The translations under genes were made by a program, and so were the position numbers. The notes under the pieces are model-generated. The model was not told where the DNA came from, did no database searches, and was given only the letters and a program-made list of their open reading frames with translations. This document shows positions 46,951 through 59,003 of a stretch of DNA of 64,000 nucleotides, in pieces. The DNA is taken from the NCBI GenBank assembly GCA_038496675.1, contig CM076661.1, positions 11,440,745 to 11,504,744 of the forward strand, in the 5' to 3' direction. Numbering within the stretch: the stretch's first letter is position 1; the number at the start of each line of letters is the position of its first letter. Origin of the DNA: Rachycentron canadum. Taxonomy: Eukaryota > Chordata > Actinopteri > Carangiformes > Rachycentridae.

Positions 46951-47008
<58 letters not shown>
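46951..47008. repeat. (CA)29 microsatellite
   Basis: Pure CA repeat of 58 bp preceded by a short CT run and followed by an A-run. Confidence 0.97.
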
Positions 47009-47012
<4 letters not shown>

Positions 47013-47344
47013 AAACCAGGTTAACTAAAATTTGCCCCAAACTCCAGGCTGGTGTAACTTCAATTAGTCCTCTGAAATGATCATTGTGCTGGATTCACAG
47101 ATAACACTGAGAGGGAAAGAAAATTCCTGCTCCGATCCTCCCTTCCAGGCAAACTTCTGCCAAAATCTGGACTGACGATTAAGTAGGATTATATGCTCTA
47201 TAGCGAGGTTTAGGGACAACCGTGTCCTGTGCTCAAACCCTGTGAGAGGGTGTGAGTGTACGAGTGTGCGCGAACACGTGTGCATGAGAGAGGAGAGAGA
47301 GCGAGTGAGCGAGAGACACCGAGAGAAAGGGAGAGCAGAGGAGA

Positions 47345-47460
47345 GTGAGCTTTTGTTCCAACTGAGCCCCTAATTAGCCAGGCTAATTGAGCTGTTAATT
47401 GATCTGTTGTCTTAATTAAACATCTCCTGACGCTTCTTTGCTCCTTGTATTTGGGAATCT
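47345..47460. promoter_or_regulatory. Candidate enhancer with homeodomain-core cluster
   Basis: Four TAATT cores lie within about 50 bp: 47371-47376 (TAATTA), 47384-47388, 47396-47400 and 47413-47418 (TAATTAA). Sequence is unique and free of repeats, bounded by GA-rich sequence on the left and a TG-rich run (47470-47512) on the right. Clusters like this occur in paired-type and LIM-homeodomain targets. Confidence 0.45.
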
Positions 47461-47539
47461 GAGGGATATGCGTGTGTGTATGTGTGGGTGTGTGTGTGTT
47501 TGTGTGTGTGCAGGAGTGTGGAACACAGAGGTAGCTAGC

Positions 47540-48070
47540 CCAAACAGATGATGATAATCTGAGTGGGCTGATGACTCCATTAGACACTTTGGCTTGTTTT
47601 AGTTAGGAGCTAAAGCCGTTATTATAGATTTCTTTGGGGTTATCGTGCTGGTGAAATGCATTTAAAGCAGAATCTGATTACATTAATCTATGCACGATGT
47701 GCTCTGATAAAGCTGCCAATTTCAACGAAATCTGTTGACTGACAGGCGAGGATTTTAATCACGTACTCAACCAAACCTGATCCTTTGGTTCAGGAAACAG
47801 ACCCATTGGTTTCTTGTGTGTGATGTTAGCACTGAATTTGAGCTCACCTTTATCAGTTCCATCTGGAAGCAAGTAAGACAGAGCAGAAAGAAATTTCCCT
47901 ACATTAAAATCGTGCTGCGACTGAATTAAAATGTCACACTATCTTGATAGAGAAGCTAAGCCGTGGAAGCGCAGTGGAAAAGATGTGTTCATCGAACCAC
48001 TGTCGGTTTCATTTAATTTCTCTCAAGCTCTAATTGCTCCTGAAATCAAGGCAAGTTTTTGCAAAACTAC
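47540..48070. promoter_or_regulatory. Candidate conserved regulatory region
   Basis: Continuous unique block with CCATTAGACAC, CGTTATTATAG, CTGATTACATTAATC, GATAAAGC, TTTTAATCACG, CATTTAATTTC and CTCTAATTGC motifs and almost no low complexity. The run of homeodomain-like cores over 500 bp supports a large regulatory element or several adjacent ones. Inference; no alignment available. Confidence 0.4.
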
Positions 48071-48549
48071 AATAAAAAAAGAAGTTAAGAGTTACTCAGT
48101 GGATAGTCATCTCCCCCAAGCCTGAAACATTACTTTCATCTGCCTTGAATGTATATCCATGTTGGGGAAAACAAGTTAATCTCAATTTTCTGAGTTCACT
48201 ATTTTATGTAAAGTACCCACTGCTACTAGTAACTAAAGCTCCGGTAGAGTCAGGAAAATCCCATGCTTCTTATGAGGTCATGTTGTAGCAGATTTTATTT
48301 AGTAAAATTGCTACATCTACAGTGTTTTCTAAAAGTAAACTGAGATGATATTCAGTCTCCTAAACAAACCCTCATCTGTGCCCTTTCCTTTTCTTTTTTT
48401 TTCCTTCACCTTTTCAGCATCCATTGCCATTTGCCATTATCCTGCACACTGGATCACTCTCTTGTGGCCCTCATCATCAATTTATTCCCTGTTTTCTGCA
48501 CCAACCGGAAAAAAAATAAGAACTGTCAGGTGGTCATTTCCTGTCTGAG
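48071..48549. other. Unique non-coding DNA
   Basis: No gene; TTTTCTTTTTTTTTCC run near 48388-48403. Confidence 0.5.
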
Positions 48550-48613
48550 CACACATACACGCACACACGCACGCACACACACACACACACACACACATAC
48601 ACACACACACACA
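48550..48613. repeat. (CA)n microsatellite, imperfect
   Basis: CA-rich array with ACGCACAC and CATACAC interruptions; pure core about 48573-48597. Confidence 0.95.
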
Positions 48614-48679
48614 GATATGTTAACACCTGGAACATACTGTGTGTGCTGTATGTTTGTATAGGTGTGTCTCCATGCATAT

Positions 48680-49060
48680 CTGTTTGTCCATATCCAGAGG
48701 GAGGATGCAAAGCATAGACGCTAACTTTATCATCAGCTTGAAGTGGCAGATGGCGTTTTGGGGCACTTGCAACACCGGTGTTTTTCCGAGCCGGCTGGTT
48801 AGCACATGAAAAGCAGGCTTTGTCACCGTGCGGCCAGCGGGTGTCAATAAGGATGTGAAGTAACACCAGTGGCATGAGGAAACAGGGGAAGGGGGAGAGA
48901 CGGAGGAGATGGGCATCGCGAAATTCTCATACAGGCTCCCAGAATGATTAATTGAGTGTGGTAATGGTTAACCAGCATGGAGTGATTTTGTCTTCCTGGG
49001 AATGTCACAAAGATTAACTGAGGCGCTCGACTGAGCTGACCCTTGTGCTCAGTGGGAGGA
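48680..49060. promoter_or_regulatory. Candidate conserved regulatory region
   Basis: Unique, moderately GC-rich block with CTTTATCATCAGC, GTCAATAAGG, GATTAATTGAGTG, GGTAATGGTTAACC and GATTAACTG words and CpGs around 48765-48840. A purine stretch (48885-48910) divides it in two. Regulatory role inferred. Confidence 0.33.
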
Positions 49061-49329
49061 ATATAAACTTGGGTGGAGATGTAGTGTATAAAATAAAACC
49101 AGCCTTACATTCATTTGGGATTCGTCAAGAAACACTTGAAAAGCTTCTGACAACCTTAACTCAGTGTTCAACCACATTCTGCCAAATAGTCACACTTAGA
49201 CAAGACGTAGAAACTCAAAAACAAAAAAGCAATTCCCGTATGACATAATGTATTCTTCATAATTTATAACTATACAGATATGCTGTGCATATTTAAGGGA
49301 GCAGTCATTTACTTGTGAGAAGAACATTT

Positions 49330-49475
49330 TCTCTTTTTAATCAATGTGCCTTTGCTTTTTCCTAGGCTTTTAATAATCAAACAAGCAGAGCACACCATGG
49401 CAGATGTCACGTCCATACTCTGTGGACTATTAAAGAGGTTACCATGGCAGCACAGGGTGGTCAGACACTGAGAAA
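49330..49475. promoter_or_regulatory. Candidate conserved non-coding element
   Basis: Short unique block with TTTTTAATCAATG, CTTTTAATAATC and ACTATTAAAG cores and two copies of the word ACCATGGCAG (49394-49403 and 49441-49450). Confidence 0.3.
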
Positions 49476-52400
49476 TCTGTTATAGCTGTAACCACTGTAT
49501 GCCATGTTGAAGACACTTTGTGCATTTAGATATGAGCAATGTGTAATGACAGGGAAAATAATAGCAATTGAAAACAGTACATGCAGACTGTATGGATTCT
49601 GCACATACAAGTAAAAACTCATTCCTTGGAGTAAGTATTATTGAAAGGCTTTTCATGGATCTTCTTTGATAACAAGTAAACACACATTAACCCCCATGTG
49701 TGATGTTCACTATGAAGCCGCCCTCCTCTGAAGGTGAAGTGGTTGTTAGAATAATAAAAGACATCAAGTGGTTTTCGGCTTTTACGGCTACTCTTCGCTA
49801 ACTTGCAATATTATGTTCACATGCCGCAGTTACAGACAGCAAAGAAATCAACCTCAACTCAGATTTGAAGTGTTCATGACAAGCGCAGATAGCTAAATGC
49901 AAAGAAGTTGCCCCACCACCGCAATGCTTCACATACAGCATCTCCACCGACAGCATTTCAATCTTAATTGGATCTTTGTCAGGTCATAAAAAACACCAGA
50001 TCTAGCTGTTTGATTTAGAACTTCCTTCTGTGTTGTGCCACAAGTTATCAGAAACTACTAGCCAATAGGATTTACCATCTGAGACAGAAGTGCAATATAT
50101 CAACTTCCACATCAGCACAAAACTGCATGGCAGCTTACTGGTGCAGGCACGTCTGCAACGCACAACTGTTATGTTTTATCGACAGTGACGCTTACACTGC
50201 ACTGTTTATGATAGATATGACCACAACTGTAACTCACAGCCTTCTGGTTTTCATTTTAGGTGTTACAGATAGCAAAATGTCAAAGTGTCAGTAAATTTTC
50301 TTCATGCCAGGTTATGGACAGTTACCGTCCTGGCTAATAATTCACTCTGTTTCACTTGGTGATAAACAGAAACAGGCCAAGTGTTATAGTTTGATATCAG
50401 CTGTCCTCTCGGGCCGGGGCAGGAGGGTTCATGCTCAGGCATTCTTCACACTTAATGTAAACAAATTAGCTTGGCCGAGGACTCAAGTGTACTCCACTGG
50501 AGCACATTATATATGTCAAAATAAGGCTAGTGAAAAGGTTTTCCAGGCTTGTTGCTCTTTGCTCATGTGTGATTGTGTGGATGTGCCCGAAGGAGTCGGA
50601 AAGAGAAAACAAAGATTAGATTAGAAGAAGACAGGGGCGGCGTTAATGGAACTCTCTGATTGACTAATACATTAAGGTGTGAGGTCACTGGAAGTTTAAG
50701 CTCACTGACACTATCTGGGGTGTCACCAAATGGAGGTCATGTCAGATTAGGTGAATGAGTGTGAGACAGATCAGATTCGGGGCACAACTTGGTGAGTTGT
50801 GTATATGTGGTTGAATAGTCATAGGTTTGAGTCCAGCACCAGCCCATTAGTGAAAGAGCTGCTTCACGCAGGACCACATGGCCGGCTGTAGCCACTGAGT
50901 GGGTGGGAAGAGGCGGAGTGAATAGGAAGTCATTATTACACTTCCTGCAGCTGCTTTACACCTACTGACCACATGGACGGACTGGAATAAATTCAGTAAT
51001 AAACTCAATATTAACAGGTGTTCCTCTCCACAAGCACGAACACATGGTTTTTCCCCCATGCCTCATTTAGTTGTTGTTGTTTTTTTTCTTCAGTGAACTA
51101 TTTTTGAGTTTGCAAAAAGAGGAAATATCCAAAAATTACACCCGTTCGCTGAGATGAGCCACTGAACTAAGAATGGGAAAGTCCATTAGACTCCAGAACA
51201 GAAGGAAACAAGTCCAAAATGAGTGTGCATTATGTGGGTGGAGTGTGTGTTTGTGTGTGTGCGTGTGTGCATGTGTATGTATATGCGTTCATGGCGGTCT
51301 GCCTGTATGCGTCTGCTTGTGATTGAGTCAGGGTGCATTTCTCTGTTTGAGGGAAACTTTGACAGCCTGGCGTCTTTGTTCTAAAGTTCAGACAGGGAAG
51401 CAGATGGCTCTTCTCAGTGTGACTTAGCAAGCTAGCTAACTGTGGAGTGCGACTCCACTGCCTCTGGTGGTGCCACTGATATAGTTGTATAAGACAACAA
51501 CCAAGCTATAGATTGAGCCTGTTAGCTATAGCAAGCCAGGCTTTCATTCAAACTGAAGACTCATACATGAGCATTATGTTAGGCGTGATCTATGTGATTA
51601 TTCATACTGTATATTATCCTCAGTGGCTCAAATAATGCAAACATTTCCATTTTTAGGTTTTTACATCACCCAAAAAATGATGTCCAACAACATAAAAGAA
51701 ACATTTCATTTCTAGTGGTCAGTTTTCATTGAGGAGAGTGGTCTGTGGCTAAGCTGTACATCCTGCAAACAATAATCTTGTCTTACAGGACAAACAAGGG
51801 ACCATATGTGAGAAAGTGTTAACACGTGACAACTATTGATTCCACCACACCTCTATTTTACATCAGTGGCGGTGGAAACAGTTACTCTAACAGAGTAGAG
51901 CGCCAGATTTATTGGGTCACATTTATTAGCTTGTTCCTAACTCTAAACATGCCGTTTCGTCGACATAATCAAAAACAAATTTAACTAACCGCGTCACCAG
52001 AAATTTCTCCTGGTCGTAAAAGCCCTCTGTTTAAAAAGCTTGCTTGAGGTTGTTCTTGTTTAATGGCTCTGCTACTCCTGTAAACCACATGACTCTGATC
52101 AGCTGATTCACTCCCCCTACAGAGACATACAGAGACATTGTTTCCAAATAAAAGACTCTCACCAGAGATCCAGACCTAATCCTTCTGCTTATTTGAAAAA
52201 CCCAATACTTTATCTACTGTGGCAATATCCTGCCTCTTTTACTCTCTCTCTCTCTTTTTCCCCCTTCACAAGACGTTTGGTCTTTAATGTATTTCAGAGA
52301 ACATCTGCTAACTATCACTGAACCTCGTGGGATTTCCATTTAGCCCAGTTAATTACTCTATCAAGCCAGGTTCATTATCATATTCCTCCTCTTAAAAAAT

Positions 52401-53040
52401 GCACCCGACACTGTGCGACTGTGTGTCTGTGTGCGTGTGTGTCTGTGTGTGTGTGCGTGTATAGGTGTAGGTGTAAGGGTGAGTGTGTACTCAGACATGT
52501 GCACACGCTGGTGTAAGGGTGCGTGTGTACTTGTATGTGCATGGCTCTGTCTTAAACACATTTCTAATTGCAAGTGGTTCAGCCATAATATTCGTGTTAA
52601 TGAACCAGAGCCATCTATAGGAGCCGGCTCTGGAAGTCAAGTAGGGAATCTGTTAGTTTGCCTCTCCTGGGAGGACAGTGAGCTGGTATTAATCTTGATG
52701 AACAACAACCCTGTGACTTCTGCTTGTCTGTATCATTCCCTGCAGAGGTTAGTCCAGGTGACTGATGGCACAGCCTCTCTGTCTCCTAGGAATAGTTTAT
52801 GAAGAGTTTAATTCGAAAATGAGATACCCACTGTTTAAAAAATGTGACACTTGCTCTTAAAAATTGTCGTTGGCTTGATTCATGTATTTTCTCTATGTGA
52901 TTAATCCACATAAGTGCCAACAGGGAGACTGTGCCCGCATTCCTTGCAGAGAGCAAGACACACCAGGCACAGGCCGTCAGTACATCGCAGCACTTGAGAC
53001 CAATGTTACTTCAAAATATCATTGATGTGCTCTACTGACA
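49476..53040. other. Unique non-coding DNA
   Basis: No gene. Features of note are a tRNA-B-box-like GGTTTGAGTCC near 50824-50834 without a convincing A box, TG-rich runs at 51244-51285 and 52415-52470, and a duplicated GGTGTAAGGGTG word (52464-52475 variant and 52510-52521). Open frames lack domains. Confidence 0.5.
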
Positions 53041-53077
53041 CCCCCCCCCCCCCAAAAAAAAAGAAAAAAAAAAAAAA
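53041..53077. repeat. C13 followed by A-rich run
   Basis: Thirteen C residues (53041-53053) then A9, G, A14. The minus strand holds G13, able in principle to form G-quadruplex structure. Confidence 0.95.
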
Positions 53078-53905
53078 CAGTGTTTCAGAGAGCACAAGAG
53101 CAGCAGGGTGTGCTGTTTAACAAATGGGGAGACATTTTTCACCCAGAAGGTCACATTTCTCCTTCAGAGATCAACAGACGATCACAAACATGAAAAAAAT
53201 AATAATACATCAAGGAAATGTTGTTTTTCCTTATATGGACACCAAGCACTTTAAAATGACACCCATTATAATGAGTTTACTGTCATCTCATTTATAAAGT
53301 GCTTTCAAGTGACTGACTACAGTTTTGTTTCTAGAGGTCACAGGATTTAAAGCATCACCAGCTGTTCTGCTAAACAACCATCAAAGTAAAAACAATCACA
53401 GATCCATCTTCTAAAATGTATGAGCTGGAGGCATGGCATAATCAGTGAAGTAAAATGGTTACTGATTCAAAAACAAGCTTTGACCCCCAAGCCTCTACAA
53501 AGGCTGAGAATATGACCTAAAATGCCACAATACGCTAAATTATGTAAAGAAAACTGTGGTGAGAGCCCCACTAGACCACAAACGTCATAATTGGGTAAAA
53601 GTATCTTCTGCGTTTGTGATGAAGATGATTTTTCAACCAAAATGTGTCATTTAATAGAGACAGGTTTATATTGTGTGATATGATCCTTCTTTCTGTTGCT
53701 AGGACACTGTGACTGGAATAATGCCTGTACTGATATTAACGCAGGGTTTCATACACTTGTAAGGCTTTCCTTAAAGTTTGGGTCCTCTGCCATTCCTATT
53801 ATCCACTTCGAAACTGAACGTGTATTCTCGTGCAATTTTAGCAGAGAACAACAGGTTTGTAATACACATTTCTCAATACCGTGATTTCTGCCTTTGAATT
53901 ACACT
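53078..53905. other. Unique non-coding DNA
   Basis: No gene or repeat recognised; AT-rich. Confidence 0.5.
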
Positions 53906-53909
53906 TGCA

Positions 53910-54225
53910 TGTGGTTTTCATTTCATCGACAGCATCAATCATCTCTCCAGTGATTGTCTTTCCATTTTGATGGCTAATCAGCACCCACACAGGGGAGCTT
54001 TCCAGTACATACAGACTGGCTTCCTGGTTGTGAGGGTCTATATGGCGGTGGGTGTTCGCGCAGTGCTAAGCAGTGAAATCTACCCTTTGATGAGATTAGC
54101 TGAGTGGTGTACTTGAAATAACCTTTCATGCGCTGCCATTATTGTATTAATCTATTCTAAAACAATTTGGTTGAATTAATTAGGCCCTACATATTTCAGC
54201 AACGCTCACAGGCTGCCTGGAAACA
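53910..54225. promoter_or_regulatory. Candidate conserved regulatory block
   Basis: Unique block with AATCATCTCTCC, GATTGTCTTTCC, GGCTAATCAGC, GAGATTAGCTG, TGTATTAATC and GAATTAATTAGG cores. It ends near 54225, before a purine tract. One of the clearer enhancer candidates by composition. Confidence 0.37.
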
Positions 54226-54795
54226 GATGGCTGTGAGGGTGAGCCACTCTCCAACGGATGTGTACGACTGAGGAGTAGAAGGGAGAGAAGAAAAATGTAA
54301 GAGATTAATAGGAAAAAGGGGGAAAAGAAGAAGAAAAAATGGTGGTGCGAAGGGAGGAAAGAAAGACGGATGTGACACACCTCTGCACTGTGCACCTGAC
54401 AGACTGACGAATGAGAGAAAATGAGTCAAGGATTGAGTGAAGAGATAAAGGAATGAGAGAGAGAAAGTTGCCCAGGGTCTCAGGTCCTAACGCCTATCAG
54501 TTCCTCTGCAGTCGATAGGAGATTGGTAGCTTAACAACAGTTGGGCGAAGAAGGCTATTATCTCAATCCTACAGTGTTCTGGATGGGTTCAACCTTGAAC
54601 AGCTTGCAGATGATGAGTCTATCCATATGGTGTTTAAATCGCTCAGCGTTTCCTAAGCCATTAACCTTCAGAACACCTTGCACTTGCCCTCCACTTTGAC
54701 TGACAGCTCGATGTAGATTTTATAAAACATCGCTACTTTTTAAGTAAAATCTCACACTTGGATGATAAACAAAAATTACCATACCCACATTTACT
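54226..54795. other. Unique DNA with purine tract
   Basis: GA/AGAAGAAA-rich stretch at 54275-54370; otherwise unique. Minus-strand Phe/Leu/Ser frames here are composition artefacts. Confidence 0.55.
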
Positions 54796-55019
54796 AGTGT
54801 TTCCAAACCTTTTTGGATTGTGAACCCATAAAATGAAGCAGTCTGTTTCTGACCCCTCATCAAAGGTTGCAACTTTATTGTAGTTCAACCAAAAAGTGAT
54901 TTTTCGATTCTTAGACCGTTACATTTGAAGGCTATTTTGGTTCTTGAACTTGTGAAAGTATCCAGAATTTCCCTGTCATTGACCCCTCTGATTAATTTTA
55001 TGGTTTTTAGGAACCATTG
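54796..55019. mobile_element. hAT-like non-autonomous repeat, degraded
   Basis: The left end AGTGTTTCCAAACC and the right end GGTTTTTAGGAACCATTG are degenerate inverted copies of the CAGTGGTTCCCAACC-type terminus common to vertebrate hAT-derived repeats. Internal wording (TGACCCCTCATCAAAGG, ATTGACCCCTCTGATTAA) fits a familiar fish family. No target duplication is visible and there is no frame. Confidence 0.5.
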
Positions 55020-56548
55020 CTATAAATCGTTTCTTACTGGCAGTTGTATTGTTAATATTTCTATCACATTCAATGTGGATAAGATGTGCAAACACCCCTG
55101 CTGACTCACAGGCTAGGTTTCACTTACCAAGGGGTGTGTAACAGTGCAAAGTGGTGCGGACTGTCAAGATATTTTACAGACTGTGGCGTGTAGATTTAAG
55201 AACAGAGGAGCTTGAGTGCTGAAGTGCTGAGGCGTTTACAAGGCGCCGCCACATCATGAAGGACAAGTTAATGGCTAGCCGAGTGGAGGTGGATCATAAT
55301 GCACTTTGTGGCCTGGGTCCAGCCAGGAAAATTTTTAACAGGAATCTCAACCTTGCTGATAAGGAAAGGAAAGACAACAGGGGGGGAGAGAAAGTGAGAG
55401 CAAAGAGAGAGGGAGTAAGTAATGAAGAGGCAAAGAGACAGAAAGAAAGATGATACAGAGGTTCTGGGGTTGGCTAATGTTGCCAGGGAGTGCTTCGCTC
55501 ACTCCAGGTCCACGTCGACTCTTGTTTCAAGGTTTGGGTAATGGACATCAAAGCTCTGGCACTGTCTCTGGAGCCAGGGAAATTAAAGTTTCCCAACTCC
55601 TGACTTGGCAGGAGCAGTGGCAAAATGATACCTTTCACCTGAGGGGGGGGGCTTTACAGTGAGAGTGATGTCACTCACAGAGCCCTCTCGAGCCATTAGA
55701 GAAACAGCTTGACCTACAAACACAACACAGGAAACAAAACAGGGAGGGTGTGACGTGCCAGCATCAATCTATTGTATGTTATATTTCCATGACACACGCT
55801 GACAAACTACAAATTACTATCTCACATTACCCCAACTGCCCTCTCTTTCTCTGGCAGTATGGCAGGCTGCAGCCCGTGCCAGTGTCTCCTCTCTGCCTGC
55901 ATCACTAGCGTTTAAACTAACATGGACGTGCTGCTGCCCAACACGAGTCAGGCAGAGTGATCCCTTGTGCCTGCTTTTATTACCTTGTTGACACCAGCTG
56001 CTAGTTTTAAGCACTTTTAAATGCTGAGTCTGAGTAGTGGCTCAAATCACAGAATTAATGCCGTTATTCCTGCCCAGCTTTCTTTTTGGCAGTGCTTTTA
56101 AGCCCCAGACTTAACAACAAGCCTGGGTTTTATGCATTCAGACAGCTGGTGGGAATAAGGCAGTTGCCAGTGGCATAAAACACTGTGTGCGTATGTGTGT
56201 TTGTGCGTGTGCGCGTGTTTGTAAGTGTGGTCGGCGTGTGCCTTCATGTGTGGGAGGGCATCTGAATATGAAAAACTGTCTTTTAAAAGTTGCTTGTCCA
56301 CAGTCCAAATATTAAAATTGCACATTTGTCATATTGGTCAGTCTTCGCAAACAAGGATTTATCTCTCATGCTCAGTATTTGGCATTAATAAAGGTGATTA
56401 AAATGCGGTGGAAATGTGACATACTGGAAACCAAATGTTGCAGATTCCTCCTTCCTCTTCACCAGTTTGACACTCAACTTCCACTCTCTCCACACTGGCA
56501 CGCTTCATTACTACTACGCCTGTGTGAAGTCACTCGCCTCTACTTGCG
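55020..56548. other. Unique non-coding DNA
   Basis: No gene. Purine-rich stretch (55360-55450), G8 run (55645-55652) and TGTGCGTATGTGTG-like imperfect run (56185-56230). Confidence 0.5.
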
Positions 56549-56617
56549 CACACACACACACCACCACCACCACCACACTCATGAAAAGTCTGCATCCCCG
56601 TGTGCCTCCCCCCACAT

Positions 56618-56656
<39 letters not shown>

Positions 56657-56671
56657 TACATACACACACAC
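56549..56671. repeat. CA and CCA repeats
   Basis: A CA run (56549-56560) adjoining CCA tandem (56561-56576), then after 40 bp a longer CA repeat (56621-56652) with CATACATA variants to 56671. Confidence 0.95.
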
Positions 56672-57549
56672 TTTTCCTCACTTCACACAAACTAAGCAAT
56701 GCTATCTAGCAGCTGTACCTCTCCTTATGTGCAGAGAGTGTTGATCCCAGTTCTTCTCTCACACACAGAGAACATATGTCAGTCAGAAACAAGGCAGACT
56801 CTGTATTCCTTCTTCTAAATAAAAAGTTTGCTTCTCTTTTTACACAGCACTTCTATAGCCTCCTCAGACTCGTGTAGAAAGACCCTAAGTGATACGTGGA
56901 GGTGACCTTGTTGTGTCTGTGCACGTGCGGGTGTGTTCAAATGTGTAAACGTGCGTGTGCGTGAGATTACAAAGGAAGGATCTGAGATGCCTTAGGTAAA
57001 GCAAATACAGACTCTGATAGATGCCAGCAGCACCTGTCTGATTTACATTTCCTAATTGCAAATGAATTACCAAAGAAACATTTCAGTAGCACCGACAGGC
57101 AACACGACACAGAGACGGGTTCTACCTGAAGGAGAAAGTGTTTTCACAGAAATATTTATAGGAGGCTTAGAAAACTTCCACCAAAGCCAGCAGTACCCTG
57201 AGGTCTGTTTGAATGTATGTACGAATGCAAATGTATGTATACATACATTAGCAACTGTGAAGCTTATGCAGGAGCTTTGACTCCTGCAATTCACAACGGA
57301 AAAACAACTTTTTGTGGACAAAAACTATTTTACCTTTTAATAGCCAGGGTTTCCTGAGATTCCCATTGTCCATGCCCCTTCCAATAATGTGACTTTTTGC
57401 TCTTCACCATATTTTAAACCTATACTTTTACACAATGTCTTTATCCTATCAATTAAGATACTAAACTACTAATATTGCTGTTCCATGACAATCCACAATT
57501 ATGACCATGGAACTTGATTATTCTGCTGTTTTTTCTCCCCAGAAAACAG
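56672..57549. other. Unique non-coding DNA
   Basis: No gene. Contains the palindrome listed separately and short ATTA/TAAT patches near 57450-57520. Confidence 0.5.
57230..57249. repeat. 20-bp perfect palindrome overlapping a POU octamer
   Basis: The sequence 57230-57249 (AATGTATGTAT and its exact reverse complement sharing the centre) is self-complementary. The octamer ATGCAAAT at 57225-57232 overlaps its left arm. Confidence 0.9.
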
Positions 57550-57745
57550 TAACAAATGCCAACAGTCTTAAAAACAAAGATATTAGGTTGACAATGATAA
57601 CCATCAAATCGCCCAAACTGGTAAAGTAGTATTTGCTGTTTTTGCTTTAAAATAAATCCAAAATTATATCAGTTATCAAAATAATAACTAATCAGACTAA
57701 TACTGATTAATTGTTTGTCTCTATCAATCAATCAATCTTTTCTGT
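57550..57745. mobile_element. hAT-like interspersed repeat fragment
   Basis: Ordered words (ACAGTCTTAAAAACAAAGAT, TTGACAATGATAA, GTTTTTGCTTTAAAATAAAT, CAGTTATCAAAATAATAACT, ACTGATTAATTG) follow the order of a very common fish repeat whose ends are TAAT-rich. Diverged; boundaries approximate; same family likely at 22195-22320. Confidence 0.5.
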
Positions 57746-58772
<1,027 letters not shown>

Positions 58773-58978
58773 AACCTAAGCAGCGGGAAACAAGAGAGGA
58801 GCAGCTGTGAGTTGCACTCATCAGTTCAGATTGAGGGAGACACAGGCAGGCTGGTAAACAGACACAGATGTACGGAGCTGAGCAGAACAGAGAGTGGGAG
58901 AAAGAGGAAGGTCACCCTTTCACAATGGGAAGGTAGCGACAAAGTCAACAACACTTGCTGCTTGACTAAAGCTACTGT

Positions 58979-59003
58979 AAAAAAAAAAAAAAAAAAAAAA
59001 AAA
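58979..59003. repeat. Poly-A run (A25)
   Basis: Twenty-five consecutive A residues. It could mark the 3' tail of a plus-strand retroposed sequence, but the 200 bp upstream match no SINE or processed gene I know, and no target duplication is visible. Confidence 0.97.

Noticed and set aside
50824..50834. tRNA B-box-like GGTTTGAGTCC, possible SINE head
   Set aside because: No convincing A box at the expected distance upstream, no SINE body and no A-rich tail.
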